Source of the DNA: Chrysopilus asiliformis
Lineage: Eukaryota; Arthropoda; Insecta; Diptera; Rhagionidae
Direction of reading: 5' to 3'
Assembly (NCBI GenBank): GCA_964034945.1
Contig: OZ035961.1
Coordinates: 87,562,124-87,626,123 of the forward strand
Length of the DNA: 64,000 bases
The stretch's first letter is position 1; every line of letters begins with the position of its first letter. A model generated the notes under the pieces. The model worked only from the letters and a program-made list of their open reading frames with translations, did not search any database and had not been told where the DNA came from. Positions 10,891 through 21,209 of the stretch are shown here, in pieces. The position numbers were made by a program, and so were the translations under genes.

Positions 10891-12358
10891 TTAATTTATA
10901 TTTTTCAATCACGATATAACCAAAAATCCCGAATTAAATTTCGTAAAATTGAACAATTTTACCCAGAATCTTAAAATCGAGAAATAGCACGCAAAATCTG
11001 TATATTTTCTGATATTATCACCTTTTGACTTTGTTAGATAAAAATAAAATCAATTTTTTTTTGTTCTTGGAACCTCTAGCTTGTTTTTGTGGAGTGTGTT
11101 TTTGGAATCACCTGTCCTAATTTCTAAATACATACTCATGGGGAAAGAAGTTATTATTCATTCTACGCAATAAAATAAAAGTAGAAGGAAAAGCCGACCA
11201 GAATTCTAAAAACAAAAACAGGTCACGTCAAAATCTTTTGTGTTTTTCACCTTGTTTTCTCGTATAAGAAGTTTTCCGACTTCACCACCCATCATTTCAT
11301 TCATCTCAAATTTTATTTCGCCCAAAAGTTCAACTAAAGGACAAAACATCTAAAACCAGACAAGCTCCTCGACTCACAGCAAAGTTAATGATAAAGTACA
11401 GGAAAAAGTTTTGTATACGACGAGTATCTGGCAACTTTATTATTACCCGAAAATCTGTCACCATTCGTCTTATGGAGCTATTTAAGAGATTTATGAGTAT
11501 TTTCCGTCTAAAGGAAAATCATTTTCCTATATTAACCGTGAATCTTGTCATTAGGTCGGGTCGTTGGGACAATTAATTCACTAATGGAAAATCTAACTGC
11601 GCAATTATTTGCTAATAGCTAAGTAAAAAGTCCTTAATATTAGATCAACGGGTGCGAAAAAATCCTTTAGTCGTAAATAATCTAGAGATGGCATTTTGAA
11701 CAGGCGGCTAATAAATATTTTGAGTTAAATAATTAATTTTTCAGTACAAATTTAGAATATTAAACGTCGATGTTTTGTAATTTGTTAAAAAACTAAATAT
11801 AAGACAGTGAAATGAAAATTAATGGCTTAATGTCGGATTATTTCAACATTAATTTTGTTGGCTTTAGACTGAAATATTTTGAATTTTTTGTGTTATGAAG
11901 TATAAATGTATGTTAAATATGAATGATTAAGATAAATCCATAATTTTAATTAAAATTCATAAAATTTATGTCGGAAAACCATGATAATACACCACTTTTG
12001 AATTTGCCATAAGAAAAAATATCAGGAAAAAGACCCTCAGCAGAAAAATAGTTTTTTTTCCGAACTTTCCAGAATTTTTTTTAATTCTAGAAAAAAAATG
12101 TTTTATGAATTTTTGAAAAAAATGTAAATTGGCATAGAACTAAGGTCTTCCGTTGGGGAGATAAGTTAAAGGTAATTAACTTTGACAACTAACAAAAAAA
12201 TAACAATATTCCACGGATTTTTGGTGGAGTTTTCCTGTGGAAAACTCACGAGCTAGATTTTTCTAAATTTTGTTTCTGTTGATGAAACCGCTAACAAAAT
12301 TTTAGATAAATCTTGAACTCATCGGTTTAAATTTTCTGGTAAATAAAAAATGTGCCCA
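10891..12358. other. AT-rich intergenic sequence
   Basis: No gene, RNA or complete transposon was recognised. The longest open frame (62 codons near 11.4 kb) has no recognisable features. Confidence 0.4.
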
Positions 12359-12938
12359 TCTATTATTATAATAAGCTTGTGTGCCTGTGTGTCTATGTGT
12401 CTGTCTGTCTGTCCGCTTAAAACTCGAGAACCACTGAACCGATTTGGATGAAAGTTTCAGGGGATTTTACTGGCATCAAGTAGCGGGTTTTAGGCCATGG
12501 GTTAACCAAAGTTTCCGCGTCTCATTCCCATTTACTACTGTACCGTTAAATTATTAACAACCACTGACAAAATGCTTTGGAATTACTAAATGAAAGTTTC
12601 AGAGATTGTTTGTATTGATGGTATTAAGAAATCAGAATTTTGTATAGTATCCCAATTTTCCGTCTTCTTGAAATGATATTGTCAAAAAATTCAAACATGA
12701 GTTTGCAACAGGTACAAATATAGATCGAATAGCCAATTATTATTATAAATTGTTTGTAATAAATTGGGTTTTTTGGCTTTATTCTCTTAATATTTATATT
12801 GATCCCTTAACCTTTAATGGATATTTATTTATATTTTAAAATTTTAAAGAGATTTTGAAGTAGCTCAGATTGAAAACGGAGGTCGAAGGGGAAACCGTAG
12901 GCCGAAGGGCAACCCATGTGTAGGGGTTGGCCCCCTAG
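12359..12938 (+). mobile_element. Helitron-like element
   Basis: The sequence starts TCTATTATTATAATAAGC and ends GGGGTTGGCCCCCTAG before T. A GTCTGTCTGTCTGTCC tract near the 5' end is followed by ACTGAACCGATTTGGATGAA, the same arrangement as in the Helitron at 4298. The GGGG/CCCC stem lies directly against the CTAG end, closer than usual, so the 3' end is less typical. No coding is present. Confidence 0.6.
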
Positions 12939-13179
12939 TATATTCATAACATAGTTTTTATATTATATTACATAAAAACCATTGCCAAAGTAAAACTGAA
13001 GAAATATTAAAATGCTACTAAACTCCTATAATGCACGGATATGTATGGATTATCAAAAGCCTGTTTATCCTGTTTTGAAGACATGTTGTTGAGCAGTAAA
13101 CTGAAAGCTTGGGATTAGATTCCGTCAATTTAAAGAAAACTCAAATTGTTGAAAAAAGAATGATACTTAAATTTGAATA

Positions 13180-13287
13180 AGGATAATACCATGAATGGAG
13201 ATGCGTCGGCCTGTTGTACCATGAATGTATTTTCCCTGCGAGGCGACAAACATATAAGAAAATAAAAAAAAAAAAAAACAAAAAAAC
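13180..13287 (+). mobile_element. Possible retroposon 3' end with poly(A) tail
   Basis: A non-repetitive stretch (GGAGATGCGTCGGCCTGTTG ... CCCTGCGAGGCGACAAAC) runs into ATAAGAAAATAAAAAAAAA. The A-rich tail and its terminal position are what a 5'-truncated non-LTR retrotransposon or SINE would leave. I cannot see coding upstream or a target-site duplication, so this is tentative. Confidence 0.3.
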
Positions 13288-14117
13288 GTAGTACAAGTGA
13301 GTCCCGAAAAGCCTAAAATAACTAAAATCAACATAATTCTAGGGAAAGTGGAGACCTACAGGGGGGCTAAATCCCACGCGGTCCCCAAAATTTTAACTTA
13401 ACGTTTCGGGTTTCATTTCAAGGATTTTTTTTCTACGCATGGTTGTTTCAGTCCATTGAAAATTTTCTCGCCGATCAAAAGGGACGACACGGCGGAGAGA
13501 TGGAATTTTTCTATTTAATTTGTATTAGGTCACTCACAGAGCACATAATGTGAAGATCCATTTTCCTCTTTCGACACATGAAGTTAGCTTTGATATGAAA
13601 GGAGAAATAATTTTAGTTTGCTACCCTCTTCAATAAATTGTTTTATTGTTTTTAGCATGGCTGAAAGCAGATTTAAAACAGAGGGTGGCTGTCGGAAAAT
13701 GGATATCGAGTTACGCGATAACAACAATAAAAACAGTTTGTAGACATTTTAGCTTATGATGAAAACCAAGTCTAACAAAAATTATTGTGGCATAAATCAA
13801 TCGATAAATTGAGTGATTAAACGATTTCCTATCTGGTATGATCTGTTTTTCTTTTTTGAGTAATGGGATAAATTTTTGTAATTTGGCAGTGGTTTAAAAT
13901 ACCGATATTGGGATTTATTCCTGGATGCGGGTTTAATAAATTTCATTGATCGATTGGTAAATTTCAGTTTTTCAGTTTATTAAACTTGAGGTGGATTTTC
14001 CAAATCAAATAAATTACAATTTTTTAATGCGAGACAGAAAATTAAAGCCACAAAATTTTCCAATTATTATTTTCACAAAATCACTTCAAAAACCGAAATC
14101 ATAACAGCACCTCGCAC

Positions 14118-14260
14118 GTTCCCGGGACATATATCCATCATCGATAACTTTTACCGTTATCGAGATGTTTCTGATTTTGTAAAATAAAAATGTATATTTT
14201 TATAGATACTAATATTTTAATCATCGGATTATAGTGTAAATCGTGCACAAACGCTTTTGT
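14118..14260 (+). repeat. Family-B fragment (right half)
   Basis: It contains TTTTACCGTTATCGAGATG, then TTTTGTAAAATAAAA and GGATTATAGTGTAAATCGTG, in the same order as the right halves at 9062-10890 and 30290-30426. It shows the family sequence without the Helitron that splits the copy at 9117. Confidence 0.6.
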
Positions 14261-15418
14261 GATTGCAGGTATCAAAAACACTCAGCCGTGGTCAACCTAA
14301 AAACGGGTTTAAACTGAATAATAGATATTTTCTTATACGAATTTATGTTTTAATGATGAAAGTTACCTCTGATAAATGGGATTAAGTGATATTACGCAGA
14401 ATTTCGCTCTCAACAAATCTCTGAGACTATAAAACTTTATTAATAATGTGATAATGCGTTCAATAATTCTGTTGGTAATTATCTGACTTATAGCTACAGA
14501 AATCTTGTCTGTCTCCTTAGGGTGAATAGCTTTTGCAGAACAACTTGAACAAAGCGGATTATTAAGTGGTTAATCATAACAAAGATAATTATCAAAGAAA
14601 ATAATTTTAATTATCTGGTAATACGCTTAAATTAATTTTAAATATTACGGACTATAAAATATCTATTATAATAGCATGCAACATGCGGTTTTTTGCCATT
14701 TTAAATTTCTTTTCAAGCGTATAGGTACAATATTCTGGAAATTCATTTGCAATGTTACAAAGCCAGTTAAAATTTCTTTAAAAATTATATTTTATAGCCT
14801 TTCATTCTTTCTTTTTTTATGAAATGTGGAAAAGAGAAATTTTCGTGCCACTTAAGTAAAATTTCCTCCATGCATCGAAAAACAACGAATCAATTTAAAT
14901 AAATCCCATTATTAATTTTCATTTTTCTTTTCCGTGACTTCAATTCTGGGAATAATATTTTAGGGTTTTCTCACAAATATCCAAATAAATGAAGTAGCTA
15001 ACAATGTCATTGTGTAAAAACAAGACGTTTTAAGCTCTAAAAAGCTTCACTGTTTACTTAACAAATTGGAGCCTTTGTCGCTTATGTATACAATGATCCA
15101 TAAAGTAGGATGACTAAACAACTACATGGGATACGACTTTTACTTTTCTTTACATGAAAGCTCTTATTTTGTCTCGCCGTGAAAATATTTTCACTTCAAC
15201 GACCAATGAAATATTCCCTAGTGTTTATCATTAATTCAGAAAATGTCGTGTGCGAGTCTCGTGCAAGGATCTTTGAGCTTCCAGCATTCAAATGATGTGT
15301 CAAAAATTTTTTTTTCCTTTTTTTGGTTTCAAATCCTGGAGGTAGAATTCAGAATTTCCACAGAAGAGTAAGAAAATTGTCTTTTATATAAAGTTGTTGT
15401 TCCTTACGGACACGATTC

Positions 15419-15681
15419 TGGGTGAAATCAGGGTGGAGTAGATGATGCCTTGCAATCAGATTATATTAACGATTTACGGGATGAGTGTGGAAACCCTAAT
15501 CACGCCGAATACGTGGAACATTTTCCGAATGCTTAATGCGTATCGCGTGTCTATCAAATTTACATTTGGAAGCTGGATACTCTCTTTGCTAATAAATATC
15601 ATCTGCCAGCCAATAACAGTGCAAAAGTGTGGGAGATGGTATGGTTGGTATTTTCTTATCTAGGACGAGATGCCAGTAAAA
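15419..15681 (+). pseudogene. Coding-like fragment with in-frame stop, unrecognised
   Basis: In the frame of GATGATGCCTTGC the sequence reads like protein (for example SDYINDLRDECGNPNHAEY), is broken once by TAA at about 15534, and then continues (for example YLGRDASK). Composition is less AT-rich than its surroundings. An alternative frame has a 73-codon ORF from 15442, but its content looks random. I do not recognise a family. It could be a decayed exon, a transposon remnant or chance. Confidence 0.25.
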
Positions 15682-16048
15682 AATCTCGACAATTTAGACT
15701 AACTTGCTTCATCAGGTAACAAACAAAAAAGACAAATTTTCGTAATCACGTACACCTGCAGTACTGAAAATTGTATCAAATTTTAAAGATAAATTCAAAG
15801 TTATCTAAATATCAAGGACTTGTCGCTACGGTGTCATCTTTCTTTATTTACAGATTCGTGCGTTTGAAATTTTATTTTAACTAAGAAATAATTTTCTGTT
15901 GCCATTAGAAAGTAATCATCGCTTAATATAAGAAAAATATCGAGTTTATGGAATGAAAAGTAGGAAACGAATTTAAAAAAAAATCGTTGTCATTTAATTT
16001 TTTAAATATTTATAAAATATTAAACAACACTGCACTAAAGCCATTTTG

Positions 16049-16094
16049 TTGCCAAAGATTTTCAAGATTTTAGATTTTGTAAAATCTTTGGCAA
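16049..16094. repeat. 14-bp perfect stem hairpin
   Basis: TTGCCAAAGATTTT (16049-16062) and its exact complement (16081-16094) enclose an 18-nt loop. It is too short and AT-rich to call a microRNA precursor. Confidence 0.5.
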
Positions 16095-16421
16095 AAAAAA
16101 ACAAAGAGATTTGGCACTAGTTTTTGAGAAAAACCCAAAAGAAGAGTTTTATTGAAACACTTTCAAAAAAAGTAATTTTCTGTTGGGTAGTGTAATTAAT
16201 TAGATTGATTACACAAAACAGATTATTTTTGCAAACGATATTTATGTTATTCTAAAAATCATTACATAGGTTTACTTTTTTATGCACGCGATCCTGGAGA
16301 TTTTTTGGGCAAATCGAATTCGTATTTCTGGCTTTGAAACGCGGACTCGCTGATGCAATAGTTTAGTTGAACCAGCTCTAGTTTTTCCGATAAATAAGAT
16401 TCCTAACGTACGCAGAGATAA

Positions 16422-17190
16422 ACATAACAAAAGCTATAATTAACTAATCTGGCAATAATTGAAAACCCGTATGGTGATATTCGTATCAAAATTCGAACAG
16501 TTGTACCCAAATTCCACTTTGAAGTCAAACTTTCCAATAAGATTTTTTAAAATTTTTCCAATCGGATTTTGATGTATGGGAGTTTTATGTAGAATCATAT
16601 GCTAAATAACTTTTGCTCTTGCACTTTTTTGATAAGATACACCGTTTTTGAGATATTGACAAAAAACGTTTTCGTTCGTATGGGGGGTATCCCCCCTAAT
16701 GGTCCATTTTTACCCATTAACGAACTCAGCCTCGCATTTTACGAAAAACGGATCTGCGCAAAATTTCAAGTCTGTAGCTCAATCCGTGCGCCCACAATCC
16801 GCGCCATAGACGGACAGACGGACAGACGGACAGACGGACAGACGGACAGACGGACAGACGGACAGACGGACAGACGGACAGACGGACAGACGGACAGACG
16901 GACAGACGGACAGACGGACAGACGGACAGACGGACAGACGGACAGACGGACAGACGGACAGACGGACAGACGGACAGACGGACAGATGGACAGACGGACG
17001 GACGGACAGACGGACGGACAGACGGACGGACGGACAGACGGACGGACAGACGGACGGACATGCAAAATTAGTTATTTTTATCATTCTAAACACACTGGTG
17101 TAATTAATTTTTTTGTGTGATGACGGGATCTTGGCGTTACAAACGGTAAGGCAAATCTAATATACCCTTTGGTTTCACCATACGGGTATA
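16422..17190 (+). repeat. Family-A dispersed repeat, copy A1
   Basis: The copy starts ACATAACAAAAGCTATAAT. This copy's TAATTAACTAATCTGGCAATAATTG corresponds to a perfect hairpin (TAATTGCCA/TGGCAATTA) in other copies. It then has ACCCGTATGGTGAT, a conserved body (GTATGGGGGGTATCCCCCC), a long GACGGACA tract (16809-17060), and a tail ending in the hairpin TATACCC...GGGTATA (17161-17190). The tail hairpin plus a GACG/GTCC tract is similar in design to repeats common in Drosophila. No lasting open frame exists apart from the tract. Class uncertain; no target-site duplication is evident. Confidence 0.8.
16809..17060 (+). repeat. GACGGACA octanucleotide microsatellite, about 31 units
   Basis: About 250 bp of almost pure GACGGACA with a few tetramer phase slips near the right end. 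Because it has no stops it creates long spurious frames on both strands (RTDGQTD- and SVCPSVRL-type repeats), which should not be annotated as proteins. It is by far the longest of the family-A tracts (others: 20073-20164, about 20684-20740, 56424-56507). Confidence 0.95.
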
Positions 17191-18512
17191 AAAATATTAA
17201 AATGAGTTTGAAATGCCATAATATACAAACAAAATGTAGAAGCAAATATCGATAATATTATTATTTCATTTGGAATTTGATGCATAAAAATCATTTACGG
17301 CCAATTTATTCACTAGGAGTTAAATCGCCTTAACTCCCTTAACTCACCTTTTACATGGAAAATAACACTAGCTAACTCCCTTAACTCACTAACTCGGCTT
17401 AACTCCTAGTGAATAAATTAGGGGTTAATGGCAGAAGTAAAATTTTCAATTATTAATTTGTAATTGAATCTTGTCAACAAACCGATTTATGTAGAACTTT
17501 ATTAACGCAACGAAACAATTTTAACGTCGTAATAACTTTAATAGCTTTTCCTTTAGGCAATTAAAGCAATTTCATTTCTCCGAAAGCCTTTTCAATTTCA
17601 GCTGATTATTAGCCTTTCGTCATGATTTTCTACCACCACATTCGAAAAGTTTGCGTTTAGCACACTGTATTAAATCGCTTTAGGAATTTTACTAAATAGC
17701 AGAATTAATCATTCCCTGAAGAATTTGTTGACATGGATTTTTCACAACTAATTTGAAATTCGGACTCGAGAAGCTAAATAACAGGATCCAAATTGATGGA
17801 AACTTTATAATATCGAATTAATTTACAGAAACGATATTTATGGTCTATTGCTAACATTTAAGAACCAGAAACATTAATGTGAATTTGTGTTAAAGTGTGA
17901 AATAAAATGAGATTTGAGACGGAAAATATTATGCTGAATTTTTTCTGGTGCGAAATCATAAATGCTTATTATAAAACTTGGAAAGTTGATTCTATATTTT
18001 CTGAGGCTTTTATGATGGATAAAACAATTTAGCATTAAATTGAGCCCAGAGTACAAAGAAAATAAGTACACGTGGAAACCGCCAAAGTGAAACTCGTAAA
18101 ATTCATTTCCCTAGGGCTAATTTAAAAAATTTTCTCACTGTAACTGTTTTTGGGTTAGCCAGATTTCTCAAGGAAATTATCTGAAACAGAGAAAAACAAA
18201 TACGATAAAACGTTTTGGCTTTAATGGGACGGGAAAGATATCTCTTAATTTAAATACACAGATTTGTTACATACGTAACTTCAAATTATTTGATGTTTCT
18301 TTGAATATAAAAAAATGACTTATATTTTTAATGATTTATGAATTACTTTTTGAAATTCTTTGGCAAAATTCTTCGACATTTACAAATGTTTTGAAATTTT
18401 ACAAGTTATTTGCAATTTCTGTGAGTTTGGATAGAATGTTCAATAAAACATTTTGAGAGTAAAACTATTAAAACATAAATTTCCATTAAAACTAATTTAA
18501 ATTGAACAAAAA
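17191..18512. other. AT-rich sequence containing one small foldback MITE
   Basis: Apart from the inverted-repeat element at 17303-17419 I see no gene or repeat boundary. A 65-codon open frame on the minus strand near 17.9-18.1 kb has no recognisable features. Confidence 0.4.
17303..17419. mobile_element. Small inverted-repeat MITE
   Basis: A 21-bp perfect inverted repeat (AATTTATTCACTAGGAGTTA at 17303, its complement ending at 17419) encloses two copies of TAACTCCCTTAACTCAC. There is no coding. A target duplication is not clear, so the superfamily is unassigned. Confidence 0.65.
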
Positions 18513-18712
18513 AATCTCATGTGAACAGCACATCGCAAAAAAACGGTTTCGTTTGTATGGGGAGTGGGGTAGGAATGGTCCTATTTTCCCGTTTAAGAAC
18601 TTAGCCTAGCCATTTACGAGAAACGCAACTATACAAATTTGAAGTCTCTAGCTCAATCCTTTCGAAAGTCCTTATGGGACAAATATAACGATATTTATGT
18701 CGGAACGGTTCA
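18513..18712 (+). repeat. Family-B end joined to a family-A-like fragment
   Basis: ATCTCATGTGAACAGCACAT (the family-B left terminus, truncated after about 20 bp) is joined directly to AAACGGTTTCGTTTGTATGG and the body of a family-A-like copy. That body stops at CTCAATCCTTTCG before any microsatellite. This is a compound of two truncated repeats. Confidence 0.6.
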
Positions 18713-19688
18713 TAAATATGATAATAGGTCAAACCAGTAACTGGAATTCCAGTAGTTTTTAGTGGAATTTTCAGCCAGCCTTCGCTGATACATGTGGTAG
18801 TAGCAACCCAAAGAAAGTTCAGTAATCCAGAAGTTAGAGAATTTGTCGTCAATGCGTAACATATGACATACTTTAAGTTAGATACAATGGCGTGTTTGAA
18901 TTGCTTACTCTTTTCGCTCTAAAGCTGTTCGGTTTGATCGTACGTTTTCGGTAAAAAATTGGGTTCAATTTTTCCGAGAAAAAAAGAAAGATAAGCATTG
19001 CTAGAGAGGATAGAGAGAGTAGCTATACTAGATTAGAGAATATAATATATAGTAAGCATTGTTTAGTTCAAATTAAAATATATTTCAAATATACTTGCAT
19101 GAGTTAAATTTGATATATTATTTTAAATTTAAATTGCACATTGAACATTCAAAGCTATATAAACTGAAATTAAACACCTTAAATATCAATTAAACTCTAC
19201 ATTCATTATATAAAAGGATTTAGAACAATTTATTCATGTTCTCATTGAACAGATTTTACCACAATAGTACGATGAGTATACGTGTCACATCCATATAATT
19301 TATTAAAAGAGTCCTCTGCGACTTCGATGCTTTTGAAAGTTTAGATCTATATATAACATCAAATTCATGAATTTGGATCAAAATATATGATGGCATTAAC
19401 TGCATTTGCACTCAAGGATATTGCAGTTTATTACTTAAATTAAATTTACCTGTGAGGTAGGGCAAATAGAAACTAAGAACATTTAGCTTGCAAATTTTCG
19501 GACTAGTGGAAAAACCAATGTACTCGGGGTTGGAGGAGCTTTGAAATGTTAAGCCACATTTAAATGTTTATCATTTGTTAGAAAAGCTCAGGACTAACGA
19601 GTAGATAAAAACATAAGGAAAACTACAATTGCCAGGTGCCAACCGCCAAATACCCTATACGAAGGCAGAGAACATTTTTATGTAAAAA
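18713..19688. other. AT-rich intergenic sequence
   Basis: No gene or repeat ends were recognised. Confidence 0.4.
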
Positions 19689-20181
19689 ACATAACAAAAG
19701 CTATAATTGCCAATCCGGCAATTATTGAAAACCCGTATGGTGATTTAAGTGAATGGCGAACAGTTGTACCAAAATTCCACTTTGAAGTTAAACTTTCCAA
19801 TAAGATTTTTTAAAATTTGTTCCAATCGGATTTTGATGTATGGGAGTTTTATGTAGAATAATATTCTGAATAACTTTTGTTCTTGGACTTTTTTGATAAG
19901 ATGCACCGTTTTTGAGATATTCACAAAAAACGTTTTCGTTCGTATGGGGGGTACCCCCTCTAATGGTCCATTTTTGCCCATGAACGAACTTAGCCTCGAA
20001 TTTTACGAAAAACGGATCTGCGCAAAATTTCAAGTCTGTAGCTCAATCCGTGCGCCCGCAATCCGCGCCACAGACGGACAGACGGACGGACAGACGGACG
20101 GACAGACGGACAGACGGACAGACGGACAGACGGACAGACGGACAGACGGACGGACGGACGGACATGCAAAATTTAATTATT
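19689..20181 (+). repeat. Family-A copy A2, normal tail missing
   Basis: It has the typical start (ACATAACAAAAGCTATAATT), the hairpin TAATTGCCAATCCGGCAATTA, the body and a GACGGACA tract (20073-20164). After CATGCAAAATTTAATTATTTT the expected tail is absent. Instead the tail sequence follows in reverse orientation (20182-20297). Confidence 0.8.
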
Positions 20182-20297
20182 TTTATACCCGTATGGTGAA
20201 ACCAAAGGGTATATTAGATTTGCGTTACCGTTTGTAACGCCAAGATCCCGTCATCACACAAAAAAATGAATTACACCAGTGTGTTTAGAATGATAAA
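20182..20297 (-). repeat. Inverted family-A tail between copies A2 and A3
   Basis: TATACCCGTATGG...GGGTATA then TAACGCCAAGATCCCGTCAT is the reverse complement of the 3' tails of copies A1, A3 and A4. It stops exactly where copy A3 begins (ACATAAC at 20298). It is either a local inversion of the A2 tail or the 3' end of a truncated minus-strand copy. Confidence 0.8.
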
Positions 20298-20871
20298 ACA
20301 TAACAAAAGCTATAATTGCCAATCTGGCAATCATTGGAGACCCGTATGGTGATATTCTTATCAAAATTCGAACAGTTACACCAAAATTCCACTTTGAAGT
20401 CAAACTTTCCAATAAGAATTTTTAAAATTTATTCCAATTGGATTTTGATGTATGGGAGTTTTATGTAGAATCATATCCTAAATAACTTTTGTTCTTGGAC
20501 TTTTTTGATAAGATGCTCCGTTTTTGAGATATTCGCAAAAAACGTTTTCGTTCGTATGGGGGGTACCCCCCCTAATGGTCCATTTTTGCCCATTAACGAA
20601 CTTAGCCTCGCATTTTACGAAAAACGGATCCACGCAAAATTTCAAGTCTCTAGCTCAATCTGTGCGCCCGCAATCCGCGCCACAGACAGACGGACGGACG
20701 GACAGACGGACGGACAGACGGACAGACAGACGGACGGACATGCAAAATTCAATTTTTTTTATCATTCTAAACACACTGGTGTAATTCATTTTTGTGTGTG
20801 ATGACGGGATCTTGGCGTTACAAACGGTAAGGCAAAGTTAGTATACCCTTTGGTTTCACCATACGGGTATA
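20298..20871 (+). repeat. Family-A copy A3, complete
   Basis: The copy runs from ACATAACAAAAGC to the terminal hairpin TATACCC...GGGTATA, with TAATTGCCAATCTGGCAATC near the left end and a short GACGGACA tract (about 20684-20740). At 574 bp it is the best reference for the family without a tract expansion. Confidence 0.85.
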
Positions 20872-20936
20872 AAAATAACGTAAACAAATAGATTTTTGAG
20901 ATTTGTTTGCACAAAAAGTCATTAGCTTTTTGACAT

Positions 20937-21209
20937 CAGGGGTGGCTCCAAGTAACTTATTTTCGATTAGTCAAAGAAAATCTTTAGTCGACCACAAACG
21001 ATTAAAAAGGCGGACAATCATTCTGGTGCACACGATATAAGAGTATTTTCTGGGTAATTTGGGGTCGCTGAACCCGAATTTGGCAGTTGTTTGGCTGTAC
21101 TTTCCTGTGCATCAGAGTGGGTGTCGGTCTGTTTAAACAGTTTTGATCGAATAAAGATTTCCTTCTACTAGTTAGTCGATCAAAAATAAGTCACATGAAG
21201 CCACCCCAG
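20937..21209. mobile_element. hAT-like MITE, 273 bp
   Basis: Imperfect terminal inverted repeats of about 35 bp: the left starts CAGGGGTGGCTCCAAGTA, the right is the complement of CTGGGGTGGCTTCATGTG. The interior has GGGGTCGCTGAACCCGAATT, also found in family E. I could not confirm an 8-bp target duplication, so the hAT label is tentative. Confidence 0.6.

Larger units (their letters stand above)
12939..16421. other. Intergenic sequence with minor repeat fragments
   Basis: Apart from the entries listed separately (13180-13287, 14118-14260, 15419-15681, 16049-16094), I see no gene. Sequence at 13340-13500 is less AT-rich and apparently unique, but I cannot assign a role. A block near 14084-14132 (AAAATCACTTCAAAA...CGAAATCATAAC) is repeated at 59068-59115. 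Confidence 0.4.

Noticed and set aside
16726..17120. Long overlapping open frames on both strands across the GACGGACA tract
   Set aside because: A stop-free microsatellite gives long frames in every phase; the peptides are pure repeats and the flanks are non-coding family-A sequence.
17303..17419. Possible CRISPR-like repeat array (TAACTCCCTTAACTCAC twice)
   Set aside because: Only two irregular copies inside a small inverted-repeat element in a eukaryotic genome.
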